Part shown: one piece after another, positions 18,486 through 27,512 of the stretch
How the letters are laid out: each line of letters starts with the position of its first letter
Numbering within the stretch: position 1 is the stretch's first letter
Source: an uncultured Cohaesibacter sp.
GTDB taxonomy: Bacteria > Pseudomonadota > Alphaproteobacteria > Rhizobiales > Cohaesibacteraceae
Length of the DNA: 64,000 bases
Reading direction: 5' to 3'
Assembly: GCF_963664735.1 (NCBI RefSeq)
Contig: NZ_OY761553.1
Coordinates: forward strand, 883,303 to 947,302
Made by a program: the position numbers and the translations under genes
Notes under the pieces: model-generated
Told to the model about the DNA's origin: nothing
What the model saw: the letters and a program-made list of their open reading frames with translations, nothing else
Database searches by the model: none

Positions 18486-19235
18486 TTACGCCTCATCGGT
18501 GGAAAGTGTTCCATCCGAGTTTACGAGTGGTAGGCTTTCAAAGCCGCCACCGCTATATGGAATATCATCTTCAGGCCAATGATAGGACAAGACACGCGCG
18601 GTAGAGAATGGCTTGATTGTGACCGCGTCCCCCTGATTGCCGCCGATCACCATCAGGTTATTATGTTGGTCGCGCCCGACGACAAAACCGACATGTCCCT
18701 TTGAGCCTGCCTTGCTTCCACGCCAGAACACCACCACAGCGCCCACATAAGGCCCGTTCAGCCGCAAGCCCCAATTTTGCCAGAGATAAGAGCGCGCGCC
18801 CGCCGATCTAGTCGAGCGGATCCCGCATTCTTCAAGCACCCCACCAACAAAGCCCGCACACCATGGGGTTTCATCATCCGTGAATGGCATGCGGATTTTA
18901 AGCCACCATTCCAAAATCTTTGGATTGTGCCGGTTGCCCTTATATTCGCGCAAGCCAAGATAAGACCGGGCCACTTGTAGCCATACAGGTTCTTTGAAGT
19001 CAAAGTTTGCTTTCTCGATTTTCGCTCGGCTTGCAGTCACCTCATCAACCCGCCCATCGAAAAGAGCAGCCTTTGTGAGCGGCCCCACATAAGCCCGCGC
19101 TCGATAGCCGATTGACTTCTTGAAGGCGATGATTGCGCCGTTGGTCATAGGCCCCTTGATCCCGTCGACCGCTCCCCTGTAAAAACCCTTTGCCTTAAGT
19201 GCCTCTTGCACCTTCTTGATTTCTGCCTTTGTCAT
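18486..19235 (-). CDS. Phage endolysin: peptidoglycan-binding domain plus TIGR02594-type CHAP/NlpC-like hydrolase
   Basis: 249 residues from ATG 19235 (GAGGG at -12; the longer frame from 19259 adds eight residues without a ribosome site). Residues about 2-60 form a peptidoglycan-binding type 1 domain (EVQEAL-like start, GFYRGAVDGIKGPMTNGAI). The catalytic part has PWCAGFVGGVLEECG with the nucleophile Cys, GHVGFVVG with the His, and VIGGNQGDAV, the signature of TIGR02594 cell-wall hydrolases. It would cleave peptide bonds in murein at lysis. No signal peptide, so release depends on the holin. Confidence 0.85.
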   Translation of the reverse strand: MTKAEIKKVQEALKAKGFYRGAVDGIKGPMTNGAIIAFKKSIGYRARAYVGPLTKAALFDGRVDEVTASRAKIEKANFDFKEPVWLQVARSYLGLREYKGNRHNPKILEWWLKIRMPFTDDETPWCAGFVGGVLEECGIRSTRSAGARSYLWQNWGLRLNGPYVGAVVVFWRGSKAGSKGHVGFVVGRDQHNNLMVIGGNQGDAVTIKPFSTARVLSYHWPEDDIPYSGGGFESLPLVNSDGTLSTDEA

Positions 19236-19241
19236 GAAATT

Positions 19242-19290
19242 ACCCTCGGTTGAATTCAATCAATCCGAGGGTAAGGGCTGGTTTAGCTTG
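19242..19290 (-). repeat. Repeated leader hairpin, copy 1 (before endolysin)
   Basis: Inverted repeat TACCCTCGG ... CCGAGGGTA immediately upstream of the endolysin start, with the ribosome site GAGGG inside the stem. A similar element precedes the DUF2793 gene at 21129-21178; about two thirds of positions match, including both stem arms. Confidence 0.6.
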
Positions 19291-19309
19291 GTTGATTTCT
19301 CAGGCTTTC

Positions 19310-19735
19310 TTAAGCTGGCCACTCGATGGCATCAACCGCACTTTGCACCGCTTCAGTGCTCGTCGCGCTTCTGATATCGCTTTTTGATTTAAGCCGGATC
19401 GCTTCAAGGCTTGCCGCTGTTTGCCGCCATTGGTTGGCCATCGTGAGCCAAAGCGTGGCCAGGTCATCTGCCGTGCTGGCGGTTATGCCCACCTCAGCAA
19501 ACATAAGCGGAAAATCGGCAAGGTCTGGCGACTCCGAGTCCTGCCAGTCTTTCGCCTCTTGCTCTTTGGCCAGATAGATCATCTCTTGACCAATCAAGTC
19601 AGTCATCAGCACGCCACGCGCCGCGCTGATCTGGTCAGTCACCGTAGCAAGGGCTTTGGCCTTTGCCGCTTCAAGCGCCGTACTGGCCTTGGTTTCAGCA
19701 GTGATAAGCTGGCTTAGATCAACCGTTATTGTCAT
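19310..19735 (-). CDS. Phage protein of unknown function (tail-accessory region)
   Basis: 141 residues from ATG 19735 (MTITVDLSQLI), which overlaps the end of the preceding gene; the longer frame from 19855 runs through that gene and is unlikely. It is mostly helical, with an Ala-rich stretch (TKASTALEAAKAKALATVTDQIS) and SPDLADFPLMFAEVGITAST. Position just after a tail-fibre-like DUF2793 gene would suit a fibre-assembly chaperone. That is a positional guess. Confidence 0.65.
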   Translation of the reverse strand: MTITVDLSQLITAETKASTALEAAKAKALATVTDQISAARGVLMTDLIGQEMIYLAKEQEAKDWQDSESPDLADFPLMFAEVGITASTADDLATLWLTMANQWRQTAASLEAIRLKSKSDIRSATSTEAVQSAVDAIEWPA

Positions 19736-20066
19736 CTGTTGCCCCCGTTGCTTCGTAGCTTGGTAGTGTGATTGTGCCCGCTTCGGCCACGGTGATCGGA
19801 TCGGGAAACAGCACCGCCTTTGCTGCGTCCGTTGAAGGATCGGCAATGAAGCCATGCGGCAAGATCAGAGAGAGGCTTAACTCGCCTTCCTCGTCGCGCT
19901 CGATATCCGAGGCCAGCCATTCGCACTCCACCGCGTCACGCGGCAAGGTTGCCCCGGCTGGAATGGCAGAGAGGTCCAGCGCGTCGCCGTTGATTGAAAG
20001 ACTATCGCCGGTCAGAGACAAAGTAAGAGTATCGTCGCGCCGTTGCGGCACCAAGTTGATTTTCAT
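19719..20066 (-). CDS. Phage protein of unknown function
   Basis: 115 residues, acidic and beta-rich (DTLTLSLTGDSLSINGDALDLSAIPAGATLP). It begins 12 bp after the DUF2793 gene with AAGGAGCC upstream and is coupled to the next gene by a 17-bp overlap. Such small proteins often follow tail-fibre genes in alphaproteobacterial phages, but I cannot name the family. Confidence 0.7.
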   Translation of the reverse strand: MKINLVPQRRDDTLTLSLTGDSLSINGDALDLSAIPAGATLPRDAVECEWLASDIERDEEGELSLSLILPHGFIADPSTDAAKAVLFPDPITVAEAGTITLPSYEATGATDDNNG

Positions 20067-20078
20067 TTCAAAGGCTCC

Positions 20079-21122
20079 TTAATACCAACGTCCGAAAGCG
20101 AAGAATCTCGTTCCGTCAGAATAGTCCCCTTCTTCAAAAGCCAGCCCACCAGTTATCCTGATCTGTCGCATGGTAATCGATGAAACAGAGGGAGAAACAC
20201 TCACCATCGCACCAATGTCTGAAAATCTGGGAGATGCATTGGCGTACCAGCTATCAAAATTAATCAACCCATAAACGAATGGAAGCGCTACATATACCGC
20301 TGGAAAGGTCCAATTATAGTACATATGGGTCGAACTACCGTACTCAAGAGACGCGATTATTGAGCAGATTTGCGTTCCATCAGCAAAGCGGACAAATTCG
20401 CCGTTGCTGTTGCTGCCTCTTTCTACAATCGCCCCAAGGCCACTATCAGAAACAGCCCCCGCCCATTGAAGCCCCTGCACCAAAGCCGTGTCAGCATTGA
20501 CCTTGAGCCCTGTTTTCCAGTCAGAGCCATCAGCGCTTACCTTGATGGACCAGTCATCCTCACCAGCGCAGCCCATTTCCGCCCGCCCCGACCAGTTTGT
20601 TTGGAACAACAGGCTATTGGTATTACCTGCCGCCGCTTTGTTGACCTTGATTTGGTGACCGTTTCCGGCATGGTTGAAAAGGCTCGCCGCCGAGGAAAGG
20701 GCAAGCCGGTTGGTTGCGTCCGCCGTGGCGTTGATCCCGATCATGTCAAAGAGACCACCGGCCAGAGCAACACCGACACTTTCCGTTAAAAAATCCGACC
20801 AGTCCGCCCCGTCATACATGAGCAGGGTGCTTTCATCTTCCAGCCACGCAAGCCAACCGGTCAAAGGCGCAAACTCAATCCACGCCCCGTCTTGATAAGC
20901 CGCGATGCTGCCATCCCATCCGGCCCATGCATCAGTTGCCCCATCGGCCACGATATAACGCGCGCCATCGCTTGGCGTATCGGGTGGCGCTGTCAAATCG
21001 CGATCCAATACGGATAGCTGCACAAGCGCGTCCAACATCCGCAAGGCTTCATTATGGGTAACGTGTTTCTGATTCTGGTTGGCTGCGATATAGGGCAAAG
21101 CCAAAAGCGCTGTAGACTTCAT
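20079..21122 (-). CDS. DUF2793 domain tail-tip/fibre protein
   Basis: 347 residues. The N-terminal ~100 residues, beginning ALLALPYIAANQNQKHVTHNEALRMLD and continuing APPDTPSDGARYIVA and AWAGWDGSIAAYQDGAW, are a typical DUF2793 domain, found in GTA-like phages next to the tail-tip protein. The C-terminal part is variable, beta-rich and Gly/Ser/Tyr-rich, as in receptor-contacting regions. It was probably directly downstream of the large tail protein gene before two cargo genes were inserted between them. Confidence 0.85.
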   Translation of the reverse strand: MKSTALLALPYIAANQNQKHVTHNEALRMLDALVQLSVLDRDLTAPPDTPSDGARYIVADGATDAWAGWDGSIAAYQDGAWIEFAPLTGWLAWLEDESTLLMYDGADWSDFLTESVGVALAGGLFDMIGINATADATNRLALSSAASLFNHAGNGHQIKVNKAAAGNTNSLLFQTNWSGRAEMGCAGEDDWSIKVSADGSDWKTGLKVNADTALVQGLQWAGAVSDSGLGAIVERGSNSNGEFVRFADGTQICSIIASLEYGSSTHMYYNWTFPAVYVALPFVYGLINFDSWYANASPRFSDIGAMVSVSPSVSSITMRQIRITGGLAFEEGDYSDGTRFFAFGRWY

Positions 21123-21128
21123 GAAAAG

Positions 21129-21178
21129 ACCCTCGGTTGGTTTCGGTCAACACGAGGATAAGGGATGGCGCGCGGTGG
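21129..21178 (-). repeat. Repeated leader hairpin, copy 2 (before DUF2793 gene)
   Basis: ACCCTCGGTTG ... CACGAGGAT followed by AAGGGATGG, aligned to the leader of the endolysin gene. One stem position differs (CGAGGAT against CGAGGGT). On the minus strand it ends 7 nt before the ATG and supplies the ribosome site. Confidence 0.55.
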
Positions 21179-21392
21179 TTGAGAAGTGAGAGTTCAGCTA
21201 ATGGCAGCTGAGCGGACATTTGGGACATTCGTTGCGTACAAAGTAATGTCTGTTTATGCCCGAATGGAAATTTACGTGTATTATGCAGAAATCCTAGGTA
21301 GCGGTTGCAAATCATCTTGCCTTAACGGCTGCATGGCGCAATCAGTCCAGGTACTATGACTGTCAACTTCGGAACAAAAAGTGATTCGACTC

Positions 21393-22121
21393 ATGATATC
21401 TTTTGCAAAGATACGATCAAAGATTGCCAGTTTAGTTATTTCCGCATTTGTAGAACTAATCACGTTTCTCTTCTTTCTTCGAAAGCGTGATTATCAGGAA
21501 ACTAGAAACGCGGTTCTTTGGGCCTTTGTCGTGAACGCATGGAAAGATTTGAAGGGAAATGAACCCGTCGACCTTGAGGATCAACTGTTTGAAGATCTAG
21601 TGCGAGCTTATAGGTATTTTTCTCTCGTTGAGAATAAACGCAGAACAGAAGTGTCGAGGTTAGAAAAAACTCTTCTGCCTGACGATTTTTCATATTGGTT
21701 TCTCCGCGATGATCCGATCACATACGATATACAAGCATGGAAAACCGTCAGGAAGCATCAATTAGTCGAGTCCATTCGCTACTATCGGAATATCCAGTTC
21801 AAATCCAACGCGATAGCGGAGGAAGAACTTCATGCTATTGGCCGATCTTCTGGCAGCGAGGCGAACCCTTATTGGGGTGAGCAAGTTAAGGAAGAAGCTT
21901 TACCAAAGGAATTATGCAAGGCAACGAAAACCAAACAAGTTAGGAAATGGGCGAGACAGCATTCAAAGCGAATCTTGAGAGAGATTGGCGAAGAACATCA
22001 AATAAAATACGCAGTATCCCTTGGCGATATCGCTACCGTTATTGCTATGCTTGCCGCGCTGATGGCGACCTTAAGCTATAGCCAGCCGTTGCGCTGCCTA
22101 GATCGGTCTGTCTTTGTGTAG
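21393..22121 (+). CDS. Cargo gene 1: unknown membrane-associated protein with a chimeric C-terminus
   Basis: 242 residues from ATG 21393 (GTG 21381 is also open). It is on the strand opposite to all neighbouring phage genes. An N-terminal hydrophobic helix (IASLVISAFVELITFLFFL) is followed by a basic, helical body and a second hydrophobic stretch near the end (IATVIAMLAALMATLSYS). The last 15 residues (SQPLRCLDRSVFV) and the stop are encoded by a copy, read antisense, of part of the large tail protein gene (see 22078-22161), so the original C-terminus has been replaced or lost. Function unknown. Confidence 0.65.
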   Translation: MISFAKIRSKIASLVISAFVELITFLFFLRKRDYQETRNAVLWAFVVNAWKDLKGNEPVDLEDQLFEDLVRAYRYFSLVENKRRTEVSRLEKTLLPDDFSYWFLRDDPITYDIQAWKTVRKHQLVESIRYYRNIQFKSNAIAEEELHAIGRSSGSEANPYWGEQVKEEALPKELCKATKTKQVRKWARQHSKRILREIGEEHQIKYAVSLGDIATVIAMLAALMATLSYSQPLRCLDRSVFV

Positions 22122-22161
22122 CGCTGTAGCTAGCTTCTGGCTTGATTGTCTTAATGGTGCC
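22078..22161 (-). pseudogene. Orphan 84-bp copy of the 3' part of the large tail protein gene
   Basis: Aligns without gaps to 23627-23710, inside the tail gene (the segment encoding ...SYSATQRQTDLGSATAGYE), with about a dozen mismatches. It has the same orientation. The mismatches scatter rather than preserve the reading frame; a CTA/TAG change creates stops. It marks a recombination edge of the inserted cargo genes. Confidence 0.8.
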
Positions 22162-22483
22162 CACTACATAACCTGCTCATCTGGCAGGGACAAGCGCTTA
22201 GCTTTCAAGAAAAAAGTCCTTGATTAGCTTAGGTAAACGCGCAGGTAAGAGCCGGATTCCGGTAGTTGAGAAGTAAAGATGCAGATAAACCATTAAATAG
22301 CCACTATGCGGAAGATGAAGATTTTGATTTAAACTCTCCAAGAGATCGCTTTCTGATTGCATTATCATTGTAGATCACGCTACCTTACAATCGAAGGTAT
22401 GTATAGATAAGGATGGCTTTTATTCCTTCGATTCTAATTGAGATTTTAGGAGAAACTATCAACAATTCATCGAGGTACGAGCT
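22162..22483 (+). other. Intergenic region between the two cargo genes
   Basis: About 320 bp, AT-rich, no ORF or RNA recognised. The last part has TTTTAGGAGAAAC and, closer to the start, CGAGGTACGAGC preceding a TTG codon. Confidence 0.45.
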
Positions 22484-23437
22484 TTGATTTTTGGCGCTTT
22501 TAGACGGGTAGTCGCATTTTTAAAAGAAGAGCAAAACCGGAACCTTATGAGCTGGTTGGCTGCAACTGCAATTGGTGGAGGATCACTTATTGCCGCCACA
22601 TATAAACATTTTGCACCAGAAGATGTTTTAGAATTCGCACAGATCAAAGGAACGCTTACTACTTATAATTTCAACAATTCAGTATCCCCCAATTTTGAAC
22701 AAGACAGAGAGAAGGAGATCTGCGGATTCACCGAAGACGGGTGGTTTAGCGTGAGCGATCCAGCGCTCTGTCAAAGTGCGTCTTATGTCTTCATAGGAGA
22801 CTTGTTTGCACCAGAACACGGCTTCGACATCACAATATTGAATAAATCAAATCAAACCATTGTAGTAAGCGATGTGTCGTTCTTGGTGGATTACGCGGAA
22901 CAGAGCTTTACGCAGTGCGGAGCTGATACGGTCGAGGCGGTTCCTGTACATTTTGACGTTGATGCCATTCACAAAGGCCTTCTCAGTGCGACCTTTGAGG
23001 TGGTGGACTGCAACGTCGATGTTCTGGCAGGCCTTGGGATTGACGGTTTCAGTTCCAAAGGAGACAAGGCGTGCACCATCTTGGGTATTTTTGACCCGTC
23101 TTATCAATTTTCATCTGACGACAACGTTTGGATACATTCAAGGTTATCTACGCCTGAAATTGATGCTTATTGCAAGGAAACAGACTGCCAGTCTGCTAGT
23201 CTGGGAGATATCTTTAACTTCAAACTGCACGATCCAATCAATTTTCGCGCTATTCTCAATGATCCGATCAAAGTTCCGGGGGGCGAACCATTTCGCTTTA
23301 AACTTAGGCTAAACAGCTACGATCACTTTCCAAACAATATAGCGGGCAGACTGATGATCAACGGTTCTGATTACATGTCAGAATTAATATATATTATGAC
23401 CCCCGACTCGTGCCAGAGATGGATTCTTGGCGGATAA
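22484..23437 (+). CDS. Cargo gene 2: unknown single-span membrane protein
   Basis: 317 residues from a TTG start with GAGG 9 nt upstream. One membrane segment at about residues 22-40 (SWLAATAIGGGSLIAATY) is followed by a ~275-residue, probably periplasmic or soluble, beta-rich domain with about eight cysteines (ICGFTEDG, DPALCQS, QCGADT, VVDCNVD, KACTILG, YCKETDCQ, DSCQRW), enough for several disulfides. No family recognised. Opposite-strand position inside the tail module marks it as cargo; superinfection exclusion or defence is possible but unproven. Confidence 0.7.
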   Translation: MIFGAFRRVVAFLKEEQNRNLMSWLAATAIGGGSLIAATYKHFAPEDVLEFAQIKGTLTTYNFNNSVSPNFEQDREKEICGFTEDGWFSVSDPALCQSASYVFIGDLFAPEHGFDITILNKSNQTIVVSDVSFLVDYAEQSFTQCGADTVEAVPVHFDVDAIHKGLLSATFEVVDCNVDVLAGLGIDGFSSKGDKACTILGIFDPSYQFSSDDNVWIHSRLSTPEIDAYCKETDCQSASLGDIFNFKLHDPINFRAILNDPIKVPGGEPFRFKLRLNSYDHFPNNIAGRLMINGSDYMSELIYIMTPDSCQRWILGG

Positions 23438-23557
23438 AATATTATTTCCCCGCGTCTACGCATGGTATCAAAAACATTTAGCTATTTAGCTTTCAGTGCC
23501 CTCAAGAAAAACTATATAGTGACTTTAGCCCTAAGGCCATGCAGTGTATCTATCCAA

Positions 23558-26500
23558 TCACCACCACGCCACCTTTAACGCATCCCCGCGCCCAATTGTT
23601 TGACTGATTTGATAGATTGCCACCTCATAGCCAGCCGTTGCGCTGCCTAGGTCGGTCTGTCTTTGTGTGGCGCTATAGCTGGCTTCTGGCGTGCTTGTCT
23701 CGATGGTGCGAACAACATCGCCACCGCTTATGATATCGACTTCATAGGCCTCCAGTTCTTCCCCAAGAGGCACTCGATAAAGTTCCCACCCGTCGCCATC
23801 TAGCCGCGTGCGTCTGATCCAGGTAATGGTATGATCGCCCGCCTCATCGCTTGACCATTTTGCATGCACAGGGGCATAAGGTTTGAGCGCACGGCCTGTA
23901 AAAGCGTGTTGCTCGGTTGTGAATAGATCAGAGCCAACCGTTTCGCCTTCAGGACCATAGCGCCAATAATAGTCTTTGCCGATATCAGATAGTTTTGTGT
24001 CTGGCTGTGCGATGCCCTGATCAAGATAAACGAGCGCGGCACCGGCGGGAACAGTGTCTTGCATGGCGCTTTCTGTGCCAAGTTGCCCGCGCAAGAGGTT
24101 TGAGAGGCGATAACGGTTCGTGCCGATCAGCTCAACCGTTTGCGCCTGAATAATTTCCCAAGTGCCCGCCGAAGTCTCAAGAGCAAAGGCATTGCTGCCA
24201 GAAAACAATTCCTCTTCAGAGACAGATAAGAGCGAACCGCTGTAAACTTCGATATCGAGCGTGTTTGCCCGGTCAAAGACATAGAGCGGCCCTTTGCCCA
24301 GAGCGGTGAGCGTTTCGCCAATAATGGCCGAATGGGTAAACTCCATGTTGGTTTGCCAGTTGCTTTCTGTTTCCGAACGCAAGACTAGAGCGCTACCCGG
24401 CCAATGCATGGCAGAAAGTGCCACATAACCCGCATTCGGATCATTGTCTGGTTGCAGCAAGGGCAAATCCATAAAGCGGGCGAGTATGCGCGAAAGGCCT
24501 CCATTGGCCTTGGTTGCCTTGAGCGCCAAGCTTGCCCCCGATACCGATAAGCCGGCATCGATAAAACCGCTCGCCTCACATGTGCGCCCTTCCCCGTCTT
24601 TTACATCGGTCAAGCGCAATTCCCGCGTGCCCTTGCTGGTAGAGAGGCGCAACACGTCCCCTGGCTCCAACGCAAGCATGGAAGGCATAAGCGCGAATTG
24701 TCCGGTTTCCCGCGCGGCCCAGACATCTTGCAAAAGATAATCAGCCACAGCCCGCGCCCTGTCTTCGTCCATGACGATTGCAAGCTGGCTTTCTGATATG
24801 CTGGACGCGCCGGTAAAATTGCTCCATGCGGTCACAGTGCCGGAATTATAGGCCTTGTTTGCATTAAGGTATGTAATGCGCACCGCGCGCGCCAGTTCGC
24901 TTTCCTGCGCCCGCTTGAGCGTGACAAGTTCGCCCACCTTGTCGCCGTTTGTGTCTTGCAACAGATTGTTATCAACGCCAGCACAAAGAGGAATGGCTTT
25001 TCTCGATACGGCTTTGATAATGCCGCCTGTCTCGATAAGGTCAAAGCCGAAAGCCAGTTCCAAGGGTTGCCAAGCGCTGCGCAAACTCATTGTGCTGTCG
25101 ATCACATAGCCGTCGCAAGCCCCGTAGGCCTCATCAAAATCATAGGCGCTAAAGCCATAGTCCTTTGTGATATGCGCCATCAGGTCGGGCATATAGACCA
25201 TGCCAACGCGGGAAGAGAGCCAATGCCCAAATTGCCAATTGTCCGCGTCGGCCCAGCTTGCCCGATCCAGCGGCCACGAAGGGAAAGGACGCGCGTCCCA
25301 GCTCCACACATGCACATTGTCCATGTCGATCATAGAGCCGTCATACTGGCTTGATGCCGGATTGTTGGCCTCATCCTGCCAATAGTCGAGCGTTGCCTTT
25401 AAGTGGCTATGCTGTTGCACATCATCCCGCGCCCCGCTGGAAAAGTAAGGCAAGGCAGACTCAGAGGATTTGGGATCAAAAAACACGTTGGGCTGATTGC
25501 TGGCCAAATCAAGCGCCGGACAACCAAGCTCGGTAAACCAGATCGGCTTGCTTTGTGGCGTCCAGCCGGTTGCCGAGGTTTGGCGTTCCCCGTCCGGTCT
25601 GTTGTGGTGACTGTTGCTCCACCAGCCTTTCAAATCTTTCTGGCGGTAAATCCAGTCTTCCCCATGCGCCCCGTCGCTGATTGGCGTCCGTGTCTGCGCT
25701 ATGCGTGCCGCACTGTCTGCATAATAATAGTCGTAATATTCCCCGCCCTCGATGTTGGCCTTGAGATAGTCAAGGCTGTAAGGGGTTACAAAGCCGCGCT
25801 CCTGATCATAATCAAGATGCTCTCTACCCCGCCGCCAGTCAGACAGCGGAAAGTAATTATCAATTCCAATGAAATCAATATTAGCGTCCGACCATAGCGG
25901 GTCCATGTTAAATATAACATCGCCCGACCCGTCCCCCGGCCTGTGACTGTGATATTCTGACCAGTCCGCCGCATATCCGATTTTGACGGTCTCCCCGAGA
26001 ATGGTGCGCACATCAGCGGCCAAGGCTTTAAGGCCCGAAACAAAGGGATAGCTTTGTTTTCCATCACGTATCGTGGTCATATTGACCATTTCCGAGCCGA
26101 TGCAAAGAGAGGCCACCCCGCCCGCCGCTTTGGCCAGATTGGACAGATGCAAGACAAAGCGCCGGTAGCCCCAATCCTCCGCACCGGAATAGATAATCGT
26201 TTCATTCGAAATGGAAAAATCAGAGACAGAAGCAGAGCCGAGAAAGGCCCCGACCTGATCAGCCGCCGCGCTGGTCTGGTCAGGACTTCCCTCTTGCCCC
26301 GCTGCCGGGTGGCAAGTGATCCGGCCTCGCCATGGGAAAACGGATTGTTCAAGCCCGCCCCATGGATCGTCTAGCCCGTTGCCCTCTGGAATGTCTCCCA
26401 TAAGAAACGGGTACAGCATCACCTCATAGCCGCGCGTCTTAAGCTCGGTAATGGCGTGAATGACGGATTTGTCCGAAGGCGTGCCCCCATAAACCGGATA

Positions 26501-27511
26501 TTGGCTTCCCGCATCATCGCTCATTTGCGTAATCAAAAGCGCCGTGTCACGGGAAAGCCCCGCTACACGCCAATTATAGGGCGATGTTGGCTTGTTCCTG
26601 ATTTCCACTTTCGGCCTGATTGTGCAGTTGCCACAGCGCAAATCATCAAAGAACCAAGCCACCACAAGGCACACGCTTTTTATGTTCGGCATGACGGTTT
26701 GAAGCTGATCAAGGGAGACGCAAAGATCAGAGGCGCCCTGTTTCTGGTGAACATTCTCCCACGCTTCAGAGATGACTTTACCAGAGGATGAAAGCTCTTT
26801 CTTAAGCACCGTTTCCGGTTCATAGCCAAACTCGGTCGAGCCGGGAATAAGATTGACCCCGCGAATGTCTTTCTCAAGCTGGCGGGATGGGGAAGGCCTG
26901 ATAATCTCGAATGTGAATTGTGGAATCCGGTTGCCGTAGTCGGTGAGTTCCAGCCTGTCAAAGACAATGTAACAAAGCCCGCGATAGGCAGGCGCAAGCC
27001 CTTCTCCCTCCACGCTTTCAATCAAGCTGTCCGGCTCCTGGCTTTCGCTGCCGTCATAAAAGCGAAAGTCAATTTTTGACATGTCTATCTCGGTGCCATC
27101 GGCAAATATCCGGTTGAGATAAACGCCCGATCCTTCACAAATACCAATCGCAAAATTGGCGTAATATGTGTAGCTGGTTGTCTTGGCTTTTGCCCCGCCG
27201 CCCTTGCCGCCCTGTTTGGTGGTGGTGGCCACCTCTTCCAGTGATGTTGCCCAGATAACTTGCCCGCCAATGCGGGCGCGACCATAGGCACGATTGATCG
27301 CCGCCCCTTCGGTCGAGCTGGTCACCTGCAGGCTATCAAGGCGCGGCCCGTAGGCGTGTGTGTCCTTGCCACCGGCAAACAGCATGTTGTCAATCGCAGC
27401 ACCGGCAACAGTCAAAGCAGAACCAATGATACCGGCACCGATTGACCCGGCACTAAAGCCGAATGCGCCGCTTATGGCAGGAGCCGCCGCAGCTAAAACC
27501 AAGGTTGCCAT
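23558..27511 (-). CDS. GTA-like tail tip/baseplate megaprotein with TIM-barrel domain
   Basis: 1317 residues from ATG 27511, preceded by GGAGG and directly following the peptidase gene. N-terminal hydrophobic segment (LVLAAAAPAISGAFGFSAGSIGAG), then RAYGRARIGGQVIWAT and SYTYYANFAIGICEG, typical of RcGTA gp15. The central part (about 420-760) is the GTA TIM-barrel-like domain (KIGYAADWSEYHSH, NIDFIGIDNYFPLSDWR, KPIWFTELGCPALDL), related to glycoside hydrolases. The C-terminal half is the phage-tail domain and receptor region. It likely hubs the tail tip and helps penetration of murein. A fragment of its 3' end is duplicated at 22078. Confidence 0.92.
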   Translation of the reverse strand: MATLVLAAAAPAISGAFGFSAGSIGAGIIGSALTVAGAAIDNMLFAGGKDTHAYGPRLDSLQVTSSTEGAAINRAYGRARIGGQVIWATSLEEVATTTKQGGKGGGAKAKTTSYTYYANFAIGICEGSGVYLNRIFADGTEIDMSKIDFRFYDGSESQEPDSLIESVEGEGLAPAYRGLCYIVFDRLELTDYGNRIPQFTFEIIRPSPSRQLEKDIRGVNLIPGSTEFGYEPETVLKKELSSSGKVISEAWENVHQKQGASDLCVSLDQLQTVMPNIKSVCLVVAWFFDDLRCGNCTIRPKVEIRNKPTSPYNWRVAGLSRDTALLITQMSDDAGSQYPVYGGTPSDKSVIHAITELKTRGYEVMLYPFLMGDIPEGNGLDDPWGGLEQSVFPWRGRITCHPAAGQEGSPDQTSAAADQVGAFLGSASVSDFSISNETIIYSGAEDWGYRRFVLHLSNLAKAAGGVASLCIGSEMVNMTTIRDGKQSYPFVSGLKALAADVRTILGETVKIGYAADWSEYHSHRPGDGSGDVIFNMDPLWSDANIDFIGIDNYFPLSDWRRGREHLDYDQERGFVTPYSLDYLKANIEGGEYYDYYYADSAARIAQTRTPISDGAHGEDWIYRQKDLKGWWSNSHHNRPDGERQTSATGWTPQSKPIWFTELGCPALDLASNQPNVFFDPKSSESALPYFSSGARDDVQQHSHLKATLDYWQDEANNPASSQYDGSMIDMDNVHVWSWDARPFPSWPLDRASWADADNWQFGHWLSSRVGMVYMPDLMAHITKDYGFSAYDFDEAYGACDGYVIDSTMSLRSAWQPLELAFGFDLIETGGIIKAVSRKAIPLCAGVDNNLLQDTNGDKVGELVTLKRAQESELARAVRITYLNANKAYNSGTVTAWSNFTGASSISESQLAIVMDEDRARAVADYLLQDVWAARETGQFALMPSMLALEPGDVLRLSTSKGTRELRLTDVKDGEGRTCEASGFIDAGLSVSGASLALKATKANGGLSRILARFMDLPLLQPDNDPNAGYVALSAMHWPGSALVLRSETESNWQTNMEFTHSAIIGETLTALGKGPLYVFDRANTLDIEVYSGSLLSVSEEELFSGSNAFALETSAGTWEIIQAQTVELIGTNRYRLSNLLRGQLGTESAMQDTVPAGAALVYLDQGIAQPDTKLSDIGKDYYWRYGPEGETVGSDLFTTEQHAFTGRALKPYAPVHAKWSSDEAGDHTITWIRRTRLDGDGWELYRVPLGEELEAYEVDIISGGDVVRTIETSTPEASYSATQRQTDLGSATAGYEVAIYQISQTIGRGDALKVAWW

Positions 27512-27512
27512 T

